A stretch of 64,000 nt of DNA from Hyphomicrobium sp. CS1BSMeth3 (GCF_900117415.1 NZ_FPEI01000004.1:310001-374000), one strand, 5' to 3'; counted from the stretch's first letter, positions 1-11,730 are shown. Numbers and translations: made by a program. Notes: generated by a model from the sequence alone, not told the origin.

Positions 1-984
1 CCGGACTATCCGCCGGACTACTACTACCCCGATGACTACTGGCTGCCCGGCGGCATCATCGCGACCGGCATAGCCTTCGGCACCGCCTACGCCCTCTGGC
101 GATGGGCCTCAGGCGGCTGGTGGGGCCACATCGACTGGCGTGACCGCAACCTCGACTTCAGGCGCGGCGACCGCGTCGAGCACTGGCGGCACAATCCCCA
201 GCATCGCCGCGGCGTTGCCTACAACAACCCCAAGGTTCGTCAGCAGTTCGCCGGTGCCACAGGGCGTCCCGGTGACCGCGCCAAGGGAGCCAAGGGGGCC
301 GGCGATCGCGGCAAGCAGGCGGGCGGGCCCAAGGGCGGAGCCAGGCAGGCCGCCAAGGGCGGTGGCAAGCAGGCGGCCAAAGGCAAGGGCGCGGCCCAAG
401 GCAAGCGTACGGCGCAAAAGGGTGCCGGCCAGGGCAAGCGCACAGCCCAGGGCAAGGGTACCCAGGCGAGGCGCACGGCGCAGACGAACCGGGCGAACCA
501 GGCCAGGCGCACGACGCAAAATCGCTCGGCGCGGAACGTGCAGCAGCGCTCACGTAACGTCGCCCGTGTGCAGCGTCAGAGCTTCGGACCGCGGGGTGGC
601 GGCAGATCCTTCGGCAGGAGCTTCGGCGGCGGTGGCCGCAGCTTCGGCGGTGGCTTCAGAGGCGGCGGAGGCTTCCGCGGCGGTGGTGGACGCGGCGGAC
701 GTCACTCCGACATCAGGGTCAAGCACGACATTGTGCTTCTGGGCCGCCTCGGCAATGGGCTCGGCTGGTATCGCTTCGCCTATACGGGCGGCACCAAGAC
801 CTATGTCGGCGTGATGGCGCAGGAGGTGCAGAAGATTGCGCCCTCGGCGGTCATGCGCGGCTCTGACGGCGTCCTCAGCGTCGACTACGGCAAGCTCGGA
901 CTGAAGTTCCAGTCCTATGACGAATGGATCGCCCGGGGCGGTCAGATTCCGGGGGCGGCGCGCGCCTTGCCCTCCGTTCGATGA
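1..984 (+). CDS. DUF3300 protein with S74-type C-terminal domain (5' end outside window)
   Basis: The reading frame is open from base 1, so the N-terminus is missing. Residues ~1-75 resemble the end of a DUF3300 envelope protein: a PPDYYYP run, a short hydrophobic stretch, and HWRHNPQHRRGVAYNNP. A long Lys/Gln/Arg/Gly low-complexity linker follows (roughly bases 240-700), ending in GGGFRGGG-type repeats. The last ~90 residues look like the S74 intramolecular-chaperone domain of phage tail spikes: a SDIRVK motif (codons 706-723) with the Ser and Lys five residues apart that form the known self-cleavage dyad, then VGVMAQEV and VDYGKLGL. From memory, the combination is common in Bradyrhizobium relatives. 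Self-cleavage here is inference. A short internal start at 538 is unlikely to be the real one, since homology continues upstream. Confidence 0.8.
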   Translation, partial: PDYPPDYYYPDDYWLPGGIIATGIAFGTAYALWRWASGGWWGHIDWRDRNLDFRRGDRVEHWRHNPQHRRGVAYNNPKVRQQFAGATGRPGDRAKGAKGAGDRGKQAGGPKGGARQAAKGGGKQAAKGKGAAQGKRTAQKGAGQGKRTAQGKGTQARRTAQTNRANQARRTTQNRSARNVQQRSRNVARVQRQSFGPRGGGRSFGRSFGGGGRSFGGGFRGGGGFRGGGGRGGRHSDIRVKHDIVLLGRLGNGLGWYRFAYTGGTKTYVGVMAQEVQKIAPSAVMRGSDGVLSVDYGKLGLKFQSYDEWIARGGQIPGAARALPSVR

Positions 985-1025
985 CATGCGGGGCGGCGCG
1001 CCGAGACCGACGCACCGCCCTGCGA

Positions 1026-1469
1026 TCACGCCTTCTTCCGCAGGTACGCCTTGAAGGCTTTCAACGTCGCGTCGGACACGTGGTGCTCCATGCCCTCGGC
1101 ATCCAGCTCGGCCGTCTCGCGCGGCACGCCGATCGCCACCAGCACATCCACGACAATGCGATGGCGCGCGCGCACGCGCTCGGCCAGTGCCGCCCCCGCA
1201 TCGGTGAGAAAGACGCCGCGATAAGGGCGTGAGCTTGCGAGACCCTCCCGCTTCAGCCGCGCGATGGCCTTGGTGGCCGTCGGATGCGTGACGCCCACGC
1301 GCTGCGCAATATCCGCAATGCGCGCCTCTCCGAATTCGGCGATCAAATCGCTGATCAGCTCGACGTAGTCCTCCGTGAGCGCCATGGCCTGGGCGGCACG
1401 GGCGCGCCCGAAGCGCTCCGGCAATCGCGCTCCGTCGATCTTTCGACCTTCCTTGCCCTGGCGCGGCAT
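1026..1469 (-). CDS. mntR: Manganese-responsive transcriptional regulator MntR (DtxR family)
   Basis: 147 aa. A cytoplasmic DNA-binding repressor of manganese uptake. The N-terminal winged helix-turn-helix contains DYVELISDLIAEFGEARIAD and a recognition helix region with HPTATKAIARL. The C-terminal metal/dimer half keeps EGMEHHVSD, where the Glu, Glu and His match manganese ligands of characterised MntR proteins. Length fits the short MntR class (no SH3 domain). I chose the ATG at 1469 because a GAGGAAG ribosome-binding site precedes it; an upstream start at 1553 has none and adds a low-homology leader. It is transcribed away from mntH, with a palindromic operator candidate between them, which supports the assignment. 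Confidence 0.93.
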   Translation of the reverse strand: MPRQGKEGRKIDGARLPERFGRARAAQAMALTEDYVELISDLIAEFGEARIADIAQRVGVTHPTATKAIARLKREGLASSRPYRGVFLTDAGAALAERVRARHRIVVDVLVAIGVPRETAELDAEGMEHHVSDATLKAFKAYLRKKA

Positions 1470-1580
1470 TTCGGCTTCCTCCCCTGCACCTTGCTGAATG
1501 TCCACCCTGGCTGGCCCGCATCGTACAGCGGCGGCCCTTGTGTGAGAACCCATCCCATGCGTCCTATTGTCTCCGATTGA

Positions 1581-1608
1581 AAATAATGAAGCATAGGCTA
1601 CATTTATT
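1581..1608. promoter_or_regulatory. Candidate MntR operator between mntR and mntH
   Basis: A 28-bp imperfect palindrome. The core AATGAAGCATAGGCTACATT reads nearly the same on both strands and resembles the AAACATAGC...GCTATGTTT type of MntR box known in enterobacteria. It lies 39 bp upstream of the mntH start and about 110 bp upstream of the mntR start, so it could control both. Promoter hexamers were not assigned. Confidence 0.65.
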
Positions 1609-1646
1609 AGTCAGTGGATTAATAGCCCTGCCGGGGCGCGGCACCG

Positions 1647-2942
1647 ATGGAACAATCTCTGACAGATCGCACACGAAGCCGGATCACGCTGGCTCTTTCG
1701 GGCGAAGTGCGCGGGCTGCGCTCGGCTCTGCTCTTCGCCGGCCCTGCGATCATCGCGTCCGTCGCCTACATGGACCCCGGCAACTACGCGACGAACATCC
1801 AGGCGGGCGCGGGCTACGGCTATGCCCTCCTGTGGGTCGTGGTGCTCGCCAATCTCATTGCCATGCTCTTCCAGGCCCTTTCTGCCCGCCTCGGCATCGT
1901 GACAGGCAAGAACCTGGCCGAGCTCTGCCGCGATCACTTTCCGAAACCGCTCGTGTGGGCCATGTGGGCGGCGAGCGAGATCGCCGCCATGGCGACGGAC
2001 CTCGCCGAGTTTCTCGGCGGCGCGATCGGGCTCGCGCTCCTCTTCAAGATGCCCCTGCTCGCCGGCATGGGGATTACTGCGTTCCTGACCTACGGCTTGC
2101 TGATCTTCGAGCGCGGCGGCTTCCGGCCCATGGAGCTGATCATCACCTTTTTCGTCGCGGCGATCGGGCTCTGCTATCTCGTCGAGCTCGTCATCGCCCC
2201 CATCGATTGGGGCAGTGCTGCGCGCGGGATGGTCGCGCCCTCCATTCCCGATAACCGGGCCCTGATGATCGCGGTCGGCATCATCGGCGCCACCATCATG
2301 CCGCACGCCATCTATCTCCACTCTGGCCTCACGCAGAACCGGGCGCCGATCCGCAACGAGCGTGAACGGCGCGCGCTCGTGCGCTTCTCGGATATCGAGG
2401 TCGTCATTGCACTCGCCATCGCAGGGCTCATCAACATCGCGATGGTGATGATGGCGGCCGGCGCTTTCCACGCCGGGCACAAGGATGTTGCGGAGATCGA
2501 GAGCGCCTATCACATGCTGACGCCACTGCTCGGATCGGCAGCCGCCGGCGTGTTTCTCATCTCGCTCATCGCATCCGGCATCTCGAGCTCGGTCGTCGGC
2601 ACCATGGCCGGCCAGCTCATCATGCAAGGCTTCCTGCACGTTCGCGTGCCCATATGGCTGCGGCGGCTGGTGACCATGGTTCCTGCCTTCGTCGTCGCCG
2701 CCATCGGCGTGAACGCCACTGACGCGCTCGTCCTGAGCCAGGTCGTTCTAAGCCTCGTGCTCCCCGTCCCCATGATCGCGCTCATCATCTTCACGAGCCG
2801 ACGCGACATCATGGGTGCGTACCTCCCAGGTCCCGCGCTTCGTGCTCTGACCCTTGCCGGCGCGTCCGCGGTGCTGGGCCTGAACACAATTCTCATCCTG
2901 CTCTCGCTCGGCGTTCAAATTCCCGGCCTCGGCGCCAACTGA
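1647..2942 (+). CDS. mntH: Nramp-family manganese/divalent metal transporter MntH
   Basis: 431 aa, the usual length. A proton-coupled importer of Mn(II) in the inner membrane, with about eleven hydrophobic segments. The two Nramp metal-binding motifs are intact: DPGN at residues 43-46 (TM1) and MPH at 218-220 (TM6). The stretch GASISSSVVGTMAGQ-like (here SGISSSVVGTMAGQ) is also typical. It is divergent from mntR with a shared palindromic operator, so it is probably repressed by Mn-loaded MntR. A histidine-rich small protein follows about 130 bp downstream on the same strand. Confidence 0.95.
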   Translation: MEQSLTDRTRSRITLALSGEVRGLRSALLFAGPAIIASVAYMDPGNYATNIQAGAGYGYALLWVVVLANLIAMLFQALSARLGIVTGKNLAELCRDHFPKPLVWAMWAASEIAAMATDLAEFLGGAIGLALLFKMPLLAGMGITAFLTYGLLIFERGGFRPMELIITFFVAAIGLCYLVELVIAPIDWGSAARGMVAPSIPDNRALMIAVGIIGATIMPHAIYLHSGLTQNRAPIRNERERRALVRFSDIEVVIALAIAGLINIAMVMMAAGAFHAGHKDVAEIESAYHMLTPLLGSAAAGVFLISLIASGISSSVVGTMAGQLIMQGFLHVRVPIWLRRLVTMVPAFVVAAIGVNATDALVLSQVVLSLVLPVPMIALIIFTSRRDIMGAYLPGPALRALTLAGASAVLGLNTILILLSLGVQIPGLGAN

Positions 2943-3072
2943 CGCGCCGGCATCGCGAAAAGTTGAGGTTCGCTGACGCTCGTTCATGCAAAGCGAGGGT
3001 TAGAGTGCAGCAGGCTGCTTCTCACAGCGCCACAGGCCTTTGGGCAGTCTTGTTCAAGCGGCGAGGTAATTC

Positions 3073-3435
3073 ATGGCGACCCCCACGAGCTCGAAACATT
3101 CCCAGCATTCCCATCATCCTCACGTGCACGGCCCCAAGTGCGGCCACACCGCCGTCCACCACGGCGATCACGTGGACTACCTGCACGACGGGCATCTTCA
3201 TCACGTGCACGGCGACCACGTCGATGAGCACGTGATCGAAGTCACGGACAAGAACCCCGACCGGTGCACGCCGCACCATCGCTGCGCCGGGCACGCCCCG
3301 GATCATGTGCATGGGCCCGGCTGCGGACACGAAGCCGTGCCGCATGGCGATCATGTCGACTACCTCGTCGAAGGCCACCTGCACCATCCGCACGGCGATC
3401 ACTGCGACGACCACGGGCCTCTGAAGAAGGCCTGA
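3073..3435 (+). CDS. Histidine-rich protein with duplicated 37-residue metal-binding-like unit
   Basis: 120 aa. Residues 17-53 and 78-114 are two copies of one 37-residue unit with 29 of 37 positions identical by eye. Each unit begins HVHGP.CGH and continues HGDHVDYL and GHLHH.HGDH, with about a dozen histidines, one or two cysteines and several aspartates. No signal peptide or membrane segment is visible. Such composition is expected to bind Zn, Ni, Co or Mn. Its place directly after mntH suggests a metal buffer or chaperone linked to metal uptake, but this is inference; I do not recognise a characterised family. A start at 3073 is preceded by GGCGAGGTAATTC. Confidence 0.75.
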   Translation: MATPTSSKHSQHSHHPHVHGPKCGHTAVHHGDHVDYLHDGHLHHVHGDHVDEHVIEVTDKNPDRCTPHHRCAGHAPDHVHGPGCGHEAVPHGDHVDYLVEGHLHHPHGDHCDDHGPLKKA

Positions 3436-3526
3436 TCCGCGCACGCCCGCCCTTCACGACGCGCCAGCTCGGCGATCGGGTCGGGGTTCGCGCGGTGTCA
3501 GCGCGGCTTCGGCTGAGGACGCGCTG

Positions 3527-3877
3527 CTATTTGATGACCTCGACGCGCGACTTCATGTCTGGAATGAGCGTCACGCGGTATCTGGCGTTTCCGCAGCTCA
3601 GGACCCAGACCGTCACATTCGGCTTCGACGCCTTTGCGTCACGCTCGGCGTTGCGAGGCTCGTCGCAGGCGAACCCCTGCATGCGAATGTGAGCCATGAG
3701 GATGCCCACGGGCGTCTCCTGGGCGAGACAGGCGCCTCCGGCTCCGAGGCCCAGGGCTAGACAGATGATCCCGCACCGCCACGTGCCCGCTTCCAGCGGG
3801 CGGCAGCCCGTGACGAACGCTCCGGCCACATGCTCATTGCTCGCCATGGGCAGCCCCTGCGCAAGCTCAATGTCCAC
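3527..3877 (-). CDS. Small predicted secreted protein
   Basis: Up to 116 aa. A hydrophobic segment (IICLALGLGAGGACLAQE) around residues 36-53 looks like the core of a signal peptide, leaving a mature domain of about 63 residues with two cysteines and a VWVLSCGNARYRVTLIPDM stretch. That segment resembles short periplasmic proteins often left unnamed in Rhizobiales. The N-terminal part before the hydrophobic core is long for a signal peptide, so the true start is uncertain (ATG at 3877 or 3847). No function can be assigned. Confidence 0.55.
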   Translation of the reverse strand: MDIELAQGLPMASNEHVAGAFVTGCRPLEAGTWRCGIICLALGLGAGGACLAQETPVGILMAHIRMQGFACDEPRNAERDAKASKPNVTVWVLSCGNARYRVTLIPDMKSRVEVIK

Positions 3878-4129
3878 AAATGCTGCACGATTGGGCGTCC
3901 ACGGAGCTAGGTAAATCAGGAAAAATAATTAAGAGCCGGCGGTGCTTCACTAGCACGCATGATTATCCGTGAGCCACCCAGGCTTCGCCACGGGGATGCA
4001 CCCCATGGAACTTGCCGCCTCGCACGCCCTTCTGGCGGGCCGTCTCACAATCGACCCTCTCCTCCCCTATGGTGCCGCGATCCTGCGCCGCGACGCGCGC
4101 CCACGCAGCAACGAAAAGGATCCCGACCC

Positions 4130-4525
4130 ATGCCGCAATCGATCACGACGTTCCTGATGTTCGAGGGCCGGGCGGAAGAGGCCATGCGCTTCTACATGTC
4201 GCTCTTTCCCAATTCCGAGATGGTGCAGATGAGCAAATACGGCCCGCAGGGTCCGGGCCCGGAAGGTTCCGTCATCCACGCGATCTTCACGCTCAACGGC
4301 CGGCAGGTCATGGCGTCCGACAGCTACGTCAAGCACGCCTTCACGTTCACGCCCTCGACGTCGTTCTTCGTCCAGTGCGAGGACGCGGCGGAATTCGAGC
4401 GGCTGTACGCGGCGCTCTCGGAAGGCGGCTTGGATCTGATGCCGCCGAACAACTACGGCTTCTCGCAGCAGTTCGGCTGGTGCAATGACCGCTTCGGCGT
4501 GTCCTGGCAGATCAACCTGCCGTAG
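4130..4525 (+). CDS. VOC-family protein, PhnB/3-demethylubiquinone methyltransferase-like fold
   Basis: 131 aa, a single glyoxalase/VOC-type domain. The N-terminus ITTFLMFEGRAEEAMRFY followed by FPNSE is the hallmark of the PhnB-like group often annotated as 3-demethylubiquinone-9 3-methyltransferase domain, although these proteins are not known methyltransferases. The C-terminal half has the usual FFVQCEDAAEFERLYAAL and WQINLP ending. The ATG at 4130 has an AAGGAT site upstream; a longer frame from 3959 lacks one and its leader has no homology. Cytoplasmic; substrate unknown. Confidence 0.85.
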   Translation: MPQSITTFLMFEGRAEEAMRFYMSLFPNSEMVQMSKYGPQGPGPEGSVIHAIFTLNGRQVMASDSYVKHAFTFTPSTSFFVQCEDAAEFERLYAALSEGGLDLMPPNNYGFSQQFGWCNDRFGVSWQINLP

Positions 4526-4697
4526 CGGGCCCGCAGCCGCCTCTGAGCCGAGTGGCGGGATGCCGTCTCTGCGACATCGCGGATCATTGCCGGTGCCGGC
4601 GCTTGTCTGGTTTCTAGCGCTTCCGAGCGCCCTCGCAAGCGCCGGCACTGCCGGCGGCAGTCGCAGGCAGTGATCCATCTCATCGACGGGGGATCAC

Positions 4698-5102
4698 ATG
4701 ATGAGGTTTTTCAGCGTTACGCTGCCGCGCGTGGCAGTCGGTGCGCTCTTCCTGCTGAGCGCCGTCGACGGTTTCTATTTCATCGCGACGGGGCAGAACC
4801 TCATCCATCCGCCGAAAACGCCCCAAGCCGCGCAGTTCGAAGCGGCTCTCATTGCCAGCGGCTTTCTGTGGCCCTTGCTGAAGATGGTGAACCTGATCGG
4901 CGGGCTGAGCCTCCTTGCCAACCGCGCACCGGCCTTCGGCCTTGCACTGATCCTGCCGGTGATCACCGTCATCGTCGGCTTCCACCTGTTCCTGAACCCG
5001 CAGGGCCTGCCCATCGCAGTTCTCCTGGCCGTGTGCAGCCTCCTCCTGATCCGCGCCTACTGGCCGCAGTACTCCGGGCTGTTCGCGGCGGAGAGGGTGT
5101 GA
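4698..5102 (+). CDS. Small integral membrane protein, DoxX-like
   Basis: 134 aa with about four hydrophobic segments: near residues 8-28, 48-72, 78-95 and 102-120. The arrangement and size resemble DoxX/DUF417-type membrane proteins, with a PRVAVGALFLLSAVDGFYFI start and a loop containing HPPKTPQAAQFEAALIASGF that is frequent in DoxX-like homologues. A GGGGGATCAC stretch precedes two adjacent ATG codons at 4698 and 4701. Function unknown; no partner enzyme sits next to it. Confidence 0.75.
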   Translation: MMRFFSVTLPRVAVGALFLLSAVDGFYFIATGQNLIHPPKTPQAAQFEAALIASGFLWPLLKMVNLIGGLSLLANRAPAFGLALILPVITVIVGFHLFLNPQGLPIAVLLAVCSLLLIRAYWPQYSGLFAAERV

Positions 5103-5233
5103 GGCTGAATAACGAACGGATAGCCGTTTCATGAGTCAGTGAGCCCCCTACGGACGTTTGGATGCGTGAGCACCGCCAGCCTGCTATGCTTCGAGCCTTG
5201 GCGTATTCATTCAAACATTTCGCTGGAGCCGAC

Positions 5234-6043
5234 ATGGCAGCCTCTTCGACCTTCGTTGCGGCGGATGGCACTGGCTACGAGATACAGATGGGCCGATGGA
5301 GCCGCATTTTGGCGCCACGTTTCATCGCGTTCGCAGGTGTGGCGAGCGGCGACCGCGTGCTGGATGTCGGATGCGGCACGGGCAACCTCAGCTTCGCGCT
5401 CGCTGAAAACTCCCGCATCGGCGCCGTCGTCGGCGTCGATTTCTCGTCCGCTTATGTCGACTACGCCCGCAGCCGCAGCAATGATCCGCGGATCGCATTC
5501 CATCAGGGAGATGCCTGCGCACTCGCTTTCGCCGACGGCTCGTTCGACCATGCATTCTCGATGCTGGTCCTGCAGTTCATCCCTCAGCCCGAGCTGGCCG
5601 TGCGCGAGATGCGCCGCGTGACACGACCGGGCGGCACCGTAGCGGCGGCGACATGGGATGCGCGCGGCGGCTTCGTCGCCTACCGTCTGTTCTTCGATAC
5701 GGCCGCTGCCATCGAACCGGGCGCGATGGAGCGCAGGAAGAGAATGTATACGCGGCCGATGTCCCGTCCCGGCGAGCTGGAGAGCGCCTGGAAGAGCGCC
5801 GGGCTCACCGATGTCGTCCAGGACATGGTGACCATCCGCATGGATTTCGCGTCGTTCGCCGATTTCTGGGCCCCCAATGAGGGCAAGGACGGGCCGATTG
5901 CCGAGTATGTCGGCACACTGTCTGCCAGCGACAGAGTCAGGGTCCGGGAAGGTGTCGAACGGGCCTACCTCGATGGCGAAGCCGACGGTCCCCGCTCCTA
6001 TACCGCCACCGCGTGGGTCGTGAAGGGCAAGGTGCCGGGGTAG
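5234..6043 (+). CDS. Class I SAM-dependent methyltransferase
   Basis: 269 aa. Motif I of the Rossmann fold, VLDVGCGTG, is at residues 42-50, followed by acidic motif II (VVGVDFS), a QGDA motif III and the post-strand-4 PGGTVAAATWD. This is the UbiE/Methyltransf_11 architecture. The substrate cannot be told from sequence. I prefer the ATG at 5234 (TGGAG upstream) to 5162 because homology begins with the later start. It stands alone between a membrane protein and an unrecognised gene on the same strand. Confidence 0.85.
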   Translation: MAASSTFVAADGTGYEIQMGRWSRILAPRFIAFAGVASGDRVLDVGCGTGNLSFALAENSRIGAVVGVDFSSAYVDYARSRSNDPRIAFHQGDACALAFADGSFDHAFSMLVLQFIPQPELAVREMRRVTRPGGTVAAATWDARGGFVAYRLFFDTAAAIEPGAMERRKRMYTRPMSRPGELESAWKSAGLTDVVQDMVTIRMDFASFADFWAPNEGKDGPIAEYVGTLSASDRVRVREGVERAYLDGEADGPRSYTATAWVVKGKVPG

Positions 6044-6210
6044 CTCACCCGATCCGCTGCGGAATCAATGGCGCCGCGCGGCGACTGCTTCCGCTTATGA
6101 CCCGCTACAGACCTTCGGAAGGCCCGGGTCATGCAACGGGGTAAGTCGTTGCATTCTGAGTGCATCCGAAACAAAATCCACAGGCCGGTCGACCTGATGA
6201 GGGACAGAAT

Positions 6211-7296
6211 TTGAGCATCACAGTCCACACGCTCGACGCCCGCAACAACGTCATGCTCGAAGTGATGCGCGACCACTTCAAGCTGTCGCCCGACATGATG
6301 CACCGGGAAATTCAGGAGGTCGCGCGCGCCACGTCGGCACTTTTGAGAAAGAAGGGCATCGATTACGGAGCCTTACGGTCCGCCCTCGTGCCGCAGCAAG
6401 ACCGCCACGAGATGGCCCTGCTCTTCAACATCGATTTCAAGTCGTCGGGTTCGTACAGCTACCCCGTTCACCAACGGCTCCTGCGCCTGTTCAATCGTCA
6501 GAGCAGCCACTCTCTCCTCCATGGCGACGTCACTGACAAGGGCTGGGGAGCTTTCGAGGAGGCGGCCCGGAATCTGGTGCGCGTAGGAGAGCGCCGTTTC
6601 AAGAGCCCGATGCTGTACGCGGTCTACGTCAACAACCTCACCGATCAGATGCTGGCCGACATCCACCGGGGGATGGAGGATTACCCTCTCTATATCGGCT
6701 ACGTGGACACGACCTACGGCTCGATGTTCAAGGCTCTGCTCTCGACGCAATTGATCCATGCCTACGTCCAGTACAGGGATATGACCATCGGCCAGCACGA
6801 GGACGACCGCCACGAGGACGAGAATGTTGACCTCGTTGGGCTGGGCCTGGACGAGCACGGCTACAAGATGCGCAGCGTGCCGGGCACGAACTTCATGCTG
6901 CTGCTGAGCTACAAGATTGAGCGGCCCGTCGTGGAGGGTTACGAGGCGGACACCGAGTTTTCGCTCAACGCCATCAGCCCCATCGCCCTGCCGCTGGAGA
7001 GCTGCGAGATCGAGATCGATCCTCGAAAGTTCGAGTACCTGTCGAGCAAGAAGGCGAAGAGCCTGGAAGGGCTGGGCCTCCTCGACGGCCACGTGGACCA
7101 GCTCAAGTTGATGATCCAGGAGCGCATCAGTGGCAACTACATCTACAGCATGACCCAAGACGACACCCACGGCGTCAGCCGCTTCAACATCATGATCGAA
7201 GCGAGGCCAGCGGATACGGGGCGGTGGTTTCGAGCGCTGGTGGGCTTGGAATACAAGCCCGAGGAAAAGCGCTTACGGCTCATCACCGTGATGTAG
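6211..7296 (+). CDS. Hypothetical protein, no recognised family
   Basis: 361 aa from a TTG start at 6211 that follows a GAGGGAC ribosome-binding site; an ATG at 6160 in the same frame would add 17 residues of poor quality. No signal peptide or membrane helix. The protein is mixed alpha/beta, rich in charged residues, with an acidic/histidine patch (GQHEDDRHEDENVD) in the middle and well-formed amphipathic strands near the C-terminus. Codon use matches neighbours, so it is a real gene. I do not recognise any domain. It ends at a 14-bp inverted repeat that begins in its stop codon. Confidence 0.8.
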   Translation: MSITVHTLDARNNVMLEVMRDHFKLSPDMMHREIQEVARATSALLRKKGIDYGALRSALVPQQDRHEMALLFNIDFKSSGSYSYPVHQRLLRLFNRQSSHSLLHGDVTDKGWGAFEEAARNLVRVGERRFKSPMLYAVYVNNLTDQMLADIHRGMEDYPLYIGYVDTTYGSMFKALLSTQLIHAYVQYRDMTIGQHEDDRHEDENVDLVGLGLDEHGYKMRSVPGTNFMLLLSYKIERPVVEGYEADTEFSLNAISPIALPLESCEIEIDPRKFEYLSSKKAKSLEGLGLLDGHVDQLKLMIQERISGNYIYSMTQDDTHGVSRFNIMIEARPADTGRWFRALVGLEYKPEEKRLRLITVM

Positions 7297-7335
7297 CTGA
7301 GGGACGGAGTGATGCCGCACCCCGTCCCTCAGCTA
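7294..7335 (+). terminator. Perfect 14-bp inverted repeat at the end of the preceding gene
   Basis: TAGCTGAGGGACGG (starting with the stop codon of the hypothetical gene) pairs perfectly with CCGTCCCTCAGCTA across a 14-nt loop. It is placed as a transcription terminator would be, but no T-tract follows, so it may instead be an mRNA 3'-end stabiliser. Confidence 0.5.
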
Positions 7336-7548
7336 GATCGGGTGCAAGCGAAGCGGCGCCTTTGTGGGAAGCTGACGAAGAGGACGATAACGGCAAAGGC
7401 CCAGCGGACGGGAACTGGGACGATGAGGCGTCGTGGCAGCCTTAGCTCTGCCGGCCGGATTCCAGGGATGGCGAGCGTCCGGTCCCAACGTCCGCTCCTG
7501 GCCCATACCAGCCCGTGCTGCACCCCCTTTGCCCGTCTCCCCTTCATC

Positions 7549-7624
7549 TATAAAAGACGGGGGTCCGGGGGTGTCCCCCGGTCGGGGCGTGGGGCCGAGG
7601 CCCCACTCGCGCCGCAGGCGCGAC
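7549..7624 (+). repeat. Triple-stem intergenic repeat, copy 1
   Basis: Begins TATAAAAGACGGGGG, then three hairpins in a row: CCGGGGGTGTCCCCCGG, GTGGGGCCGAGGCCCCAC and TCGCGCCGCAGGCGCGA. The same order of stems recurs at 13627, 13879 and 19933 and, diverged, at 59950. The 365-bp gap 7297-7661 otherwise holds nothing I can identify. Confidence 0.75.
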
Positions 7625-7661
7625 CCGCAACCGCTGAACCATCCTCCACCCGGCGCAATCC

Positions 7662-8636
7662 ATGCCAACTCAACTCGTCCGCGCCGGTCGTCTGTTCCTC
7701 CTGCTCACGGTGATGCTAATGACCGCCACCCTCGCCCGCGCCGGCAGCCACGACGATCTCGCCGTGAGCGTGACGAACGGCTCGGATCCGGTCCTGTGCG
7801 CGGAGAAAGACAACATCTCGATCGACTTCTCGTCGGACCTCGTCCGCAGCTTCCGCATCGAGGCGGCGCATCCGGCCTACATCACGTCCATCCAGCGCGA
7901 CAGCTTCGAGGCGGACTGGACGGATTGCGACATGAGCGGCGATCCGGTGCACCACAGCGGCGTGAAGGTGCCGACGCGCAAGACCATCTACGAGGAGCCG
8001 GACATCTGGCTGGTCGGCTGGACCATGCCGACCTTCTGGCGCCCCTCGACGGCGACCGTGCGCATCGGCGACCGCGTGGAGAGCGGGCTGCACCTCGTGC
8101 AAGTCTGGATGATCCGTCCCATGGGCGGCGAGGAGGTGCTCGTCTTCTATCCGCAGGACGGGTACTGGCGCATGCGGCCCAAGGCGCCGGCCGGCCTAGC
8201 CCCCACGGCCTTCGGCTCGTCCATGCTGATCGGCCCCATCGAGATGGACGGACGGCCGATTGTCAGGATCAAAGAGATCGCCTTCGATCCCACGGCGCGG
8301 ACCTTCACGCTGCAGTTCGCGCTCGGCGGGTCGGCGACCATCAAGCTCGCGCATATCGACCAGAACCGGCAGACGCTTGAAGTCTCCATGGACAAACCCA
8401 TATCCGGGAGGCCCTTTGCCGGCCTGCGCTCCATGTACGTAACGGAGTTCAACAACGACGTGGCGCGGATCGCGGTGCGTGAGCCCGGCGCCAAGGGCTG
8501 GCGCGAGGGCCCGATCCTGGACTTCCAGACATCTACTGCCAGTGCTGTGTGGATGGGGCGCACCACCATCTCGCGACACAACACATCGTCCCCGGATATC
8601 GTTCTGAACGGGTTCTCGGCGGCGCCCCGTCCGTAG
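7662..8636 (+). CDS. Predicted secreted protein of unknown function
   Basis: 324 aa with a clear signal peptide: basic start, hydrophobic LFLLLTVMLMTATLA and cleavage near ARAGS (residues ~26-28). The mature part is rich in beta strands and has two cysteines in the first 70 mature residues (VLCAEKD and TDCDMSG) that could form a disulfide. Periplasmic localisation is likely. No domain recognised. It lies 51 bp upstream of uvrA on the same strand, but a functional link is not implied. Confidence 0.75.
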   Translation: MPTQLVRAGRLFLLLTVMLMTATLARAGSHDDLAVSVTNGSDPVLCAEKDNISIDFSSDLVRSFRIEAAHPAYITSIQRDSFEADWTDCDMSGDPVHHSGVKVPTRKTIYEEPDIWLVGWTMPTFWRPSTATVRIGDRVESGLHLVQVWMIRPMGGEEVLVFYPQDGYWRMRPKAPAGLAPTAFGSSMLIGPIEMDGRPIVRIKEIAFDPTARTFTLQFALGGSATIKLAHIDQNRQTLEVSMDKPISGRPFAGLRSMYVTEFNNDVARIAVREPGAKGWREGPILDFQTSTASAVWMGRTTISRHNTSSPDIVLNGFSAAPRP

Positions 8637-8687
8637 TAAGCTCGGGCTGGAAAGTGGCGCCCCTAACCGCCCGGCCGAGCCCAAATC

Positions 8688-11723
<3,036 letters not shown>

Positions 11724-11730
11724 TGAGCAA

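Noticed and set aside
1-984. Prophage tail-spike remnant
   Set aside because: No other phage gene nearby, and the DUF3300/S74 combination is known in chromosomal envelope proteins.
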